From Flammeovirgaceae bacterium (GTDB taxonomy: Bacteria > Bacteroidota > Bacteroidia > Cytophagales > Cyclobacteriaceae), in the NCBI GenBank assembly GCA_021298015.1, contig JAJTGY010000017.1:1-64000 (forward strand): DNA of 64,000 nt. Direction: 5' to 3'. The translations under genes and the position numbers were made by a program. Positions within the stretch are counted from its first letter, which is position 1; every line of letters starts with the position of its first letter. The notes beneath the pieces are model-generated. The model saw nothing but the letters and a program-made list of their open reading frames with translations, had not been told where the DNA came from and ran no database searches. Shown here piece after piece: positions 52,021 to 59,565 of the stretch.

Positions 52021-52115
52021 TAAATTTAAATTCTAATAAATATTAAAATCATCCATCCGAAAAGCTATTATTTTAATTCCTATAATGTTCATTGGTTGCC
52101 GCTCACTTTATTCGA

Positions 52116-53429
52116 TCAGTTTCTGAGCGCCATTTCTATCGACAACCCAAAATTATAACCAACTTCCATTCGCTCTGGCAAAGAAAGGTTAATTTGCTTT
52201 ATGGTTAAGTCACTCTTTTTATACAATTCTTCAAACCATTCAATGGCCTTATCAATTGTCGTGAATTGCCCTCCACAATTATAAGTAGCTAAAAAGCCGG
52301 CTACTGCTTTATCATAATATGAAAAAAGAAATAATACTGAATTACCAGTTGCTGCGCTCATTATTGCTTTGGTCGGTAATAGGTTTCTGCCTTCAGCTAC
52401 GCTGGAATTATATATTAAACTCAGTCTTGACTTTCTCATTTCACGCCAAATCAAATCCGGTGTCTGCCAGGAAAAAACTGAAATATTGGTTAAGTCATAT
52501 TTTTTTATATCTGTATTGATCACATTTACTTCATTCGTAAATACCTTAAAAAATACTTTTTTATACTTACTATTGATAATCTTTATGAAGTCTAAAAACA
52601 GCTTATAACCATCACTATCTGAATATAATTTCCCCGCATAACTAACTACAAACTCAGTTGGCGCTTCTAAATTTTGTTCCCATTCTGGTAAAATATAGTA
52701 ACTATGAGGCACCTGAACTACAGGAGGAGTAGCATACGCAGAAAGTAACTCAACATCTTGCGCTTGCGGTGTACTTATAAGCAAAGTTCTTTTAAATACT
52801 TTTAGCTCAAAGTTCTTGAAGTTTCGTCTCTGAACTTCGTTGAAGCGAGATTTATCATGATGCTCACTAAAAAGATCCCGAAAATCAATAACTAAAGGAG
52901 CAGAAATTAATTTTGAAAGCCGATAACCCGTTTCAAGTAAATACTCATCACCTCTACCAGAGGAAACAAAGATAAGATCATAGTCGGTATGTAACTTCCT
53001 CACTACCTTATTGGCCCATAGTCGTGCTTTAAAAAAAGGAAGTTTGGGTAGCGGGAAATAAAAGCACATCTGAGAATAAAAGCGCTCGATCAATAAAAGA
53101 AAGAATTGTTTGAATTTTAGCGCCCGCAAATAAAACTTGATTTGAAACCTAAAACTTTCTGATTGAAAAATCAGATCAGTCGGAGACACATGAATCACAT
53201 TAACCGGCAACCCAACACCATCTGCCCAAGGCCCTGCCCATATAGTACCTTCTGTATAAATTATGTCTACCTGCCATTTACATCGAGTGACCCATGCAAA
53301 CACAAAACCATCAGCACGTTCACATGATACAGGTGAAAGACCATTGCTATTTAATTGTGCGTGGGTTAGTGCTAAAACTTTCAATTGCTCATTATTTATC
53401 AACAACAGGATTACTTCTATAAACTTCAA
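52116..53429 (-). CDS. Glycosyltransferase (GT-B-like), AT-rich
   Basis: The 437-residue protein has LKVLALTHAQLNSNGLSP as its first strand-loop, PLVIDFRDLFSEHHDKS, STPQAQDVELL, FVVSYAGKLYSDSDGYKL, and a degenerate donor motif (SVAEGRNLLPTKAIMSAAT). The ATG at 53429 overlaps the upstream gene by 38 bases; a TTG at 53384, eight bases past that stop, is a plausible alternative. The coding sequence is strikingly AT-rich (one counted 60-base line is 25% GC), so it was probably acquired separately from its flanks. Family assignment is at fold level. Confidence 0.78.
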   Translation of the reverse strand: MKFIEVILLLINNEQLKVLALTHAQLNSNGLSPVSCERADGFVFAWVTRCKWQVDIIYTEGTIWAGPWADGVGLPVNVIHVSPTDLIFQSESFRFQIKFYLRALKFKQFFLLLIERFYSQMCFYFPLPKLPFFKARLWANKVVRKLHTDYDLIFVSSGRGDEYLLETGYRLSKLISAPLVIDFRDLFSEHHDKSRFNEVQRRNFKNFELKVFKRTLLISTPQAQDVELLSAYATPPVVQVPHSYYILPEWEQNLEAPTEFVVSYAGKLYSDSDGYKLFLDFIKIINSKYKKVFFKVFTNEVNVINTDIKKYDLTNISVFSWQTPDLIWREMRKSRLSLIYNSSVAEGRNLLPTKAIMSAATGNSVLFLFSYYDKAVAGFLATYNCGGQFTTIDKAIEWFEELYKKSDLTIKQINLSLPERMEVGYNFGLSIEMALRN

Positions 53430-54651
53430 ATAATTTCAACAATAGCTTTGCATTTTGAGAGTAAGAACCAATGCGCAAGGCTCCTTCTCTAGCATAGGAA
53501 GCTATATCTTTTCGGAATTTTTCATCACCGATAATTTTTTCAAGTGCAGCAATAAGTTCATCCGTATGATTGGGTTGAATTAAAAAACCATTCACGTCCG
53601 AGTCAATAAATTCGCGATGGCCACCCACATCTGTTGTAACAACAGGTAACCCAGATGCCAAAGCTTCGACTACCGCATTTGACATACCCTCGTTATGACT
53701 AGGTAGAATAAATGCATCTATTGCCCGGTAACAATCAGGCATGTGAATCGGATCAATTGATCCCAGCCATATAACATGCTGTCCTATTCCTCTTTTTTTT
53801 GCTTCCTTATTAATATCCAGGGCATCTGCGCCATTTCTGGGTGTTGTCACGGCAATCAGCTTCCATCCACTGAAATCTTCACCAAGATTTTTAATTGCAT
53901 CCATTAATTCTATCCAACCTTTTAATATTACCGGGGTGGCCACACAAATTAAAAACTTATACCCAGAAGGAAGTCCCCATTTTTTTTGAAGTTCCTTTTT
54001 TTCAATATCATCTTCTACCGGTCTAAACCGATCAAAGTCCACCCCATTATAAATGACCGACACGTTTCTTTCAAAATCAGATTCAAACCATGTGCGCAAA
54101 TCTTCACTTAATCTTTTGCTATTGGCCAATAAGATATCAGCCTCCCGGCAAACCACCTGTAAATTTTTTACCAAAGATGGATTACGCTCAGGCCAGGCAT
54201 GCACATCATCACCACGTGCAATGGCCGCCAGTTTAATATCGAGCTTTTTCTTTACCAATGATCCTATATAACCATAGTCTGTTAGAAAATGGGCATATAA
54301 CCATTCTGCATCATGAAGTAATTTGGTTTGCCTGATGTAGTTGATAATTGCAGAAGCCTCCCTTTCATAATGATTTTCGCGAAAAAACCGGCTGGGCATT
54401 TTTACAAACACCGGAACATGATGGATGGGCACCCCTTCGTAGTTGGTGATATAGCTGCTTTTTTGTTCATATCCAAGTCGCCAATAGGGATGGAGTCGGT
54501 GTAGTCCAAAAGACGGAAACCAATTATGAGTGAGTAATACCTGGCAATCCACACCTAATGCACGAAGTGCTTTCACCTGCTGATGAATAAATATTCCATT
54601 ATTCATCGCCTCCCTTCTGGGATAATTGGGTGTAAGTACAATCACCTTCAT
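53392..54651 (-). CDS. Glycosyltransferase family 4
   Basis: The 419-residue GT-B enzyme starts KVIVLTPNYPRREAMNNGIF. It continues with LYAHFLTDYGYIGSLV, AIARGDDVHAWPERNPSL, VIYNGVDFDRFRPV, FLICVATPVILKGWIELM and the E-x7-E HNEGMSNAVVEALASGLPVV. It overlaps the third amidotransferase by ATGA. The gene is AT-richer than the flanks of the locus. Confidence 0.92.
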   Translation of the reverse strand: MKVIVLTPNYPRREAMNNGIFIHQQVKALRALGVDCQVLLTHNWFPSFGLHRLHPYWRLGYEQKSSYITNYEGVPIHHVPVFVKMPSRFFRENHYEREASAIINYIRQTKLLHDAEWLYAHFLTDYGYIGSLVKKKLDIKLAAIARGDDVHAWPERNPSLVKNLQVVCREADILLANSKRLSEDLRTWFESDFERNVSVIYNGVDFDRFRPVEDDIEKKELQKKWGLPSGYKFLICVATPVILKGWIELMDAIKNLGEDFSGWKLIAVTTPRNGADALDINKEAKKRGIGQHVIWLGSIDPIHMPDCYRAIDAFILPSHNEGMSNAVVEALASGLPVVTTDVGGHREFIDSDVNGFLIQPNHTDELIAALEKIIGDEKFRKDIASYAREGALRIGSYSQNAKLLLKLFEVYRSNPVVDK

Positions 54652-56519
54652 GAATCAATCCGGAGTTTAAACCAACCTGCGAGGCATACCAAAAGCATTA
54701 CATGACTTACATTGACTTCCTTACTCCTAACTTCATGAATAACAGACTTGATACACTCTTTATCTGCCAGGGATGAGTCGGTAAGATTTGAAATCAAATC
54801 AGTAACTATTTTCCTAGAAGCTTCATCTTCCTGAAGCAGCTGTGCCAGGGGAGTATTAAAACCCGTCTTGGGCCTCAAGCCTAATCCGGGATAATGCTCT
54901 TCTACCCATTTTCGTAAGGGTAATTTACCCAGGTACTGTTCGCGCAACAAGTCTGATGTTGCCGAAAAAGCCAGCTCCACAATTTCATGGTCCAGAAATG
55001 GCACCCGGCCTTCAAGCTGATTAGCCATAGTCATGCGATCAACTTTGTATAACATTTCTGATTTCAAAAAGGTATTGAAATCGAGATATAGTAACTGGTG
55101 CAGCTGCGAAAATGATTTTACCTGAACTAACAGATCATCCAGGTGTTGAGACAACCGTTTTCGTTCAATTAAAGGTCGATTCGCTTCGGGAATGAATTGA
55201 AGTGCTTCTTGTTCTGAGAGCACACGACTCCTGTTTAAGAACCGGTCAGTAAGGCTTATGGTAAATTGGCCGGCAAGTTCTTTCAATTTCTCCACTGGAA
55301 CCGAACTCAGTAATTTTCCAATGATAGGACGCAACAATAATGGCGTGTAGTGCACTATACGCGGAATGTAGAATGGTTTGTGTTTATGATCATACCCCGC
55401 AAACACTTCATCTCCGCCATCACCGGTAAGCACAACCTTCATCTCATTCCGCGCAAGTTTGGAAATTCGGAATAATGAGAAAGCACTTGATACGGCAAAA
55501 GGCTGATCAAAATATCGCATCACCGTGGAAGCATCATCAAAAAAACCTCCAACTAGCGTGTAGGTATGATGCTTTACCCGCATTTTTCCTGCAGTTTCCT
55601 CCGCCACCTTACTTTCATCCTCAGGATAATTAGGAAAACCTGCCGATATAGATGTGAATGAACGGTCAGCATGCTTGCTTGCAAAATGCGTGACGATAGT
55701 AGAGTCAATGCCAGCCGAAAGAAAAGAGCCAATGGGCACATCCGAAATTAAATGCTCATGGATAACCGTTTCGAGCTTACGAAAAAGTTGCTGCGAAAAT
55801 ACCGTAACATCAGTATACTTATTTGGAACTGCCATTTCTTCCAGCGAATACCATGGAGTGATGGTAACCTCATTCTTTTGAATAAGGGCAAAATGCCCGG
55901 CAGGTAAAGCTTTTACATTTTCATAAATCGTATTGGGTTCCGGTATGGATAAAAACTGATAGTATTCGTAAAGACTGGTATAATCGATGACGTTTCGCAA
56001 TTCAGGACGAACGTTTACAAGTGCGTTAATCTCAGAAGCAAAATAAAAACCTTCCTCATCGATTGTGTAATAAAGGGGTTTGATACCAAAGCGATCACGA
56101 GCTAAGAAAAGGACGTCATTCTTCATATCATAGAGTGCAAAGGCAAACATGCCTTTCAGTTTGTTGAGCATGATAACTGGCTCATGGCGATGCTCCTCGT
56201 AGAGATGCAATAAGACTTCCGAATCGGAATGACAGTAAAAATGATGACCCTTTTCCTCTAACTCCTGGCGCAACGTAAGGTGATTGTAAATCTCCCCATT
56301 GCATACCAACACCAAAGTTTTATCCTCGTTATAGAGTGGTTGATTTGCCAATTCACTGGTGTCAATAATAGAAAGCCGGGCATGTAGTAAACCAACATGT
56401 TCCCCAAGATATTGTCCAACACCGTCAGGGCCTCGATGCTCAATACCTGAAAGCATAGAAAAAAGTTGGCTTTCTTCATACCGACCATTATGCTTTACAA
56501 TCCCACCTATACCGCACAT
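54648..56519 (-). CDS. asnB: Asparagine synthetase-like amidotransferase (third of three)
   Basis: The 623-residue protein begins MCGIGGIVKHNGR and has CNGEIYNHLTLRQ, CHSDSEVLLHL and DRFGIKPLYY in the glutaminase domain. The synthetase loop is SAGIDSTIVTHF, an SAGIDST variant of the SGGLDSS seen in the other two copies. It also keeps LTGDGGDEVFAGYDH, which they lack, so it belongs to a different AsnB subfamily. The three amidotransferases are therefore not simple duplicates. It is six bases from the methyltransferase gene. Confidence 0.9.
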   Translation of the reverse strand: MCGIGGIVKHNGRYEESQLFSMLSGIEHRGPDGVGQYLGEHVGLLHARLSIIDTSELANQPLYNEDKTLVLVCNGEIYNHLTLRQELEEKGHHFYCHSDSEVLLHLYEEHRHEPVIMLNKLKGMFAFALYDMKNDVLFLARDRFGIKPLYYTIDEEGFYFASEINALVNVRPELRNVIDYTSLYEYYQFLSIPEPNTIYENVKALPAGHFALIQKNEVTITPWYSLEEMAVPNKYTDVTVFSQQLFRKLETVIHEHLISDVPIGSFLSAGIDSTIVTHFASKHADRSFTSISAGFPNYPEDESKVAEETAGKMRVKHHTYTLVGGFFDDASTVMRYFDQPFAVSSAFSLFRISKLARNEMKVVLTGDGGDEVFAGYDHKHKPFYIPRIVHYTPLLLRPIIGKLLSSVPVEKLKELAGQFTISLTDRFLNRSRVLSEQEALQFIPEANRPLIERKRLSQHLDDLLVQVKSFSQLHQLLYLDFNTFLKSEMLYKVDRMTMANQLEGRVPFLDHEIVELAFSATSDLLREQYLGKLPLRKWVEEHYPGLGLRPKTGFNTPLAQLLQEDEASRKIVTDLISNLTDSSLADKECIKSVIHEVRSKEVNVSHVMLLVCLAGWFKLRIDS

Positions 56520-56525
56520 GAGATT

Positions 56526-57467
56526 TTAAATAGTATATCGTTTTAGCCAATGATCAGGAATTCGCTGGTAATGTAAGCTACCTTCCAGTTCTGAAGATTT
56601 TCCCTTTATGGCACGCATGAACAACTCTGTATGGTTAACCGTACGGAAAGTATTATGAAACCCATTTGTCTCCAATCTGGTTTTCATATCATCATACTCC
56701 AACCTTCGATTGATTATAGGTGCCAACATATCGTGTAATTGATGAATTTTCGCCTTATCACCTTTTGCAAGCGACAATAAATAATCTTTCTTTTCCTTCC
56801 AGGTTTTTAAGGAGTTATAATAAAGTCGCTTTTTGAATTTTGCTATATCAGAAGCATATGGCACGCTTTCCCGGCCATATAAATAAAGATATATAAGGCC
56901 ACTTTCTTTCACGTAACGCATGGCATTCTCAAGTGATTTATTAAAACTTTCGCAGTGATGTATAACTCCCCAAGACCAAACCAAATCAAATTTCTCAGAA
57001 GGCTCTAAAGCCATTGGCAAATCCTCCAGCGGTGATTTAATAAACCTTTTCTTAATATTTTCGAAACCCGCCAATGCCTTTTGGGTGGCATCCAGTGCAC
57101 TTTGATTTACATCCACCGCTGTGATATTGGCACCTAATGAAGCTAATCCATAGGACCACCGCCCGCCTCCACAACCAAGATCCAGAACATTTTTACCTTT
57201 AAACCAGTTGCGGTCAATTAATAATTCATGTTCGGTAATAAGTGTTGCTACATTCTCCTTAAACCAGGCATCACTTAACATAGCTTCACCTTCGCTCAGC
57301 TCAGCCCATTGAAATCCAAATGTTTGTTGTGTCTGTTTAACAAAGATTTTTGGAGGCCCATCCAAATCATGAACTATATCATAGAGTAAACTATAAAGCG
57401 CATCCACTTCGCTTTTATTAGCCTTTGAATAAACTAGTTTTAGGTAATCCTTTATTTTATTAAACAT
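56526..57467 (-). CDS. Class I SAM-dependent methyltransferase
   Basis: The 313-residue enzyme has motif I VLDLGCGGGRWSYGLASLG (about 93-111), ITAVDVNQSALDATQ and FDLVWSWGVIHHCESF. The N-terminal 90 residues include a QTFGFQWAEL segment common in sugar-modifying methyltransferases. Its position directly after wzt suggests a non-reducing-end modifier. In ABC-dependent O-antigen systems, a methyl or methyl-phosphate cap is recognised by the Wzt C-terminal domain. That role is inferred from neighbours only. Confidence 0.85.
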   Translation of the reverse strand: MFNKIKDYLKLVYSKANKSEVDALYSLLYDIVHDLDGPPKIFVKQTQQTFGFQWAELSEGEAMLSDAWFKENVATLITEHELLIDRNWFKGKNVLDLGCGGGRWSYGLASLGANITAVDVNQSALDATQKALAGFENIKKRFIKSPLEDLPMALEPSEKFDLVWSWGVIHHCESFNKSLENAMRYVKESGLIYLYLYGRESVPYASDIAKFKKRLYYNSLKTWKEKKDYLLSLAKGDKAKIHQLHDMLAPIINRRLEYDDMKTRLETNGFHNTFRTVNHTELFMRAIKGKSSELEGSLHYQRIPDHWLKRYTI

Positions 57468-57469
57468 AT

Positions 57470-58717
57470 CTATTTTAATCTAAACCATATATTACCTCGA
57501 TCACCGTTCAGAGTTATACCAGTTTCGGTTACGTCCTCTGGCAATACTTTTATATAAATGGCCTTCTCAAGGTGATCAAATATCTCGGCACCATAATTAT
57601 ACATGGCTGAAAATGAAAAGTAGTATTCACCAGGAAGGAGATTATTATTTAAAATAGTTAATGAAAATTTGTTATCTCCTGTTAACAAATTAAAATTAAT
57701 ATTAAAGTCTGTATTATAAAGGGTTGTGAGTCGGTTGAGATTTGAATCAAATAACTGAATGCATATCTGAAAAGAACTCGATTCAATTATTGAAGAAACA
57801 AGCAGATTAAAAGTTAAATCTTCACCCATCTTAACAATATCACCACTATGGGTTAAAAGCTTAACTTCCTTGAAATAAATCTTTTTATCCAACATCTGAC
57901 TTGCTCTCCAAACGGAACTATAGGCATCACCGGAAACTCCTTTTATATAGTCTGATATTACGGATGAGGTCGAACCGTTTTTCAAAATGCATCCTTTAGA
58001 TAACCAGATAACGCGCGAACAGAGATTGGAAACCGCTGTCATATTGTGACTCACAAACAACACCGTTCTTCCTTGCTTAGCCACACTTTCCATCTTGCCC
58101 AAACACTTCTTTTGAAATTCCATATCACCTACCGCAAGCACTTCATCAATAACTAGTATTTCCGGATCAAGATGTGCCGCTACTGAAAAAGCCAGGCGCA
58201 CGGTCATACCCGAGCTGTAGCGCTTTACGGGCGTATCAATATGGCGTGAGATGCCGCTGAAGGCAATAATCTCCTCCAACTTGCTGTCGATCTCTTTTTT
58301 GCGCATGCCCAGGATGGTGCCATTCATGTAAATGTTTTCGCGCCCCGTCAGATCGGGATGAAATCCGGTGCCCACTTCGAGCAACGAAGAAACCCGGCCA
58401 TGGATGGTGATGCGTCCTTCGGTGGGCTCGGTAATGCGACTCAGGATTTTCAACAACGTGCTTTTGCCCGCCCCGTTGTGCCCGATAATGCCCAGCACCT
58501 CCCCCTCTTTTACTTCAAAACTGACATCGCGCAGCGCCCAGAATAACGTTTCCTCATCTTCGGAAACATTGCGCAGGTTGCGCAGGTTTCTAAAATTTCG
58601 CACCGGGGCCGTAAGCGCTTGCCAAAAGGCTCCCGCGAGGGTATCGGCCTTGCGTTCCTCCACGCCTACCCGGTAAGCCTTGCTCAAATGTTCAACCTGT
58701 ATGATCGTGCGGCTCAT
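57470..58717 (-). CDS. wzt: Polysaccharide ABC transporter ATPase with C-terminal glycan-binding domain (Wzt)
   Basis: The 415-residue protein has an ATPase domain (1-260) with Walker A GHNGAGKS (79-86), signature YSSGMTVRLAFS (167-178), Walker B ILVIDEVLAVGD (187-198) and H224. A beta-rich C-terminal domain (about 270-415, with FKEVKLLTHSGDIVKMGEDL) resembles Wzt carbohydrate-binding modules that read the finished chain. The proximal part is about half GC, whereas the C-terminal part is extremely AT-rich (a counted line is 17% GC), with the change near 58.0-58.2 kb. A short repeat (NFRNLRNLRN, 41-50) lies before the Walker A. It overlaps the permease gene by ATGA. Confidence 0.92.
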   Translation of the reverse strand: MSRTIIQVEHLSKAYRVGVEERKADTLAGAFWQALTAPVRNFRNLRNLRNVSEDEETLFWALRDVSFEVKEGEVLGIIGHNGAGKSTLLKILSRITEPTEGRITIHGRVSSLLEVGTGFHPDLTGRENIYMNGTILGMRKKEIDSKLEEIIAFSGISRHIDTPVKRYSSGMTVRLAFSVAAHLDPEILVIDEVLAVGDMEFQKKCLGKMESVAKQGRTVLFVSHNMTAVSNLCSRVIWLSKGCILKNGSTSSVISDYIKGVSGDAYSSVWRASQMLDKKIYFKEVKLLTHSGDIVKMGEDLTFNLLVSSIIESSSFQICIQLFDSNLNRLTTLYNTDFNINFNLLTGDNKFSLTILNNNLLPGEYYFSFSAMYNYGAEIFDHLEKAIYIKVLPEDVTETGITLNGDRGNIWFRLK

Positions 58718-59565
58718 GCTACATCAGCAAAGGTGCGCTCAAGTTTGTTAAAGGAGTATAGGCCCAACACTAAAATCAAAACAGCTACCACGGCCCCAAC
58801 CACAATTGACATCCACGGCATGGGGGTGGCCCCCAGTAGGCTGCTCCGGAACCCTTCGACTACACCTACCAGCGGGTTAATGGAATAAAGTAGCTGATAG
58901 TCAACCGGTACGGAGGATAACGGATAAACCACCGGGGCGCTGTACATCAGCAGTTGAATCAGAAAAGTCATCGCATATTTAATGTCGCGGTATTGCACCG
59001 ACCAGGCAGCCAGTATGATGGCCGGGCCAAAGGTGGTGACCAGCAACAGAAGCACCAGCAACGGAAAGTACACCAGATTAGCGTCAGGCACATGCCGGAA
59101 TACCACCAGCAAGACGATCATCACCAACCCGGTGATGACAAAGTCAAGCAACTTGGCCAGCAAGCTGGCAAGCGGAAGTACCAACCGGGGGAAATACACC
59201 TTACTCATCATGTTAGCGTTGCTCACCAGGCTGCCGGAGGCATCGGAAAGCGCCCCGGAAAAGTAAGTCCAGGCCATAAGACCTGAGAAACTGAACAGCG
59301 CATAGGGTAACCCATCGGAACTTACCCGGGCCAGGCGCCCAAACACTACGGTAAAAATGATCATGGTAACGAGCGGCTGAATAACGGCCCAGCCAATACC
59401 CAGCACGGATTGGGCATAACGGGCCCGGATGCCGCGCACCACCAGGAAGTAAAGCAAATCGCGGTAAACAACCAGCTCGCGCCACGGAATCAACTGTCCC
59501 GCTTTTCTTCTTTCGATGATAATGGTTGAACTGCCCGCTAAATGACCCTCGCTAGTGCTCTTCAT
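58714..59565 (-). CDS. wzm: Polysaccharide ABC transporter permease (Wzm)
   Basis: The 283-residue membrane protein has about six helices and the ABC-2 polysaccharide permease features. These are RYAQSVLGIGWAVIQPL at the N-terminal coupling region, and PVVYPLSSVP followed by LLYSINPLVGVVEGFRSSLLG near the C-terminus. I use the ATG at 59565; the longer frame to 59640 translates the Gly-Tyr repeat DNA of the upstream gene out of frame into Met/Gly-rich nonsense. With Wzt it should export a lipid-linked glycan across the inner membrane. Confidence 0.92.
   Translation of the reverse strand: MKSTSEGHLAGSSTIIIERRKAGQLIPWRELVVYRDLLYFLVVRGIRARYAQSVLGIGWAVIQPLVTMIIFTVVFGRLARVSSDGLPYALFSFSGLMAWTYFSGALSDASGSLVSNANMMSKVYFPRLVLPLASLLAKLLDFVITGLVMIVLLVVFRHVPDANLVYFPLLVLLLLVTTFGPAIILAAWSVQYRDIKYAMTFLIQLLMYSAPVVYPLSSVPVDYQLLYSINPLVGVVEGFRSSLLGATPMPWMSIVVGAVVAVLILVLGLYSFNKLERTFADVA

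Noticed and set aside
52021-52115. Internal promoter in the largest intra-operon gap
   Set aside because: The 95 bases are AT-rich but contain no exact TAnnTTTG box in the minus orientation.
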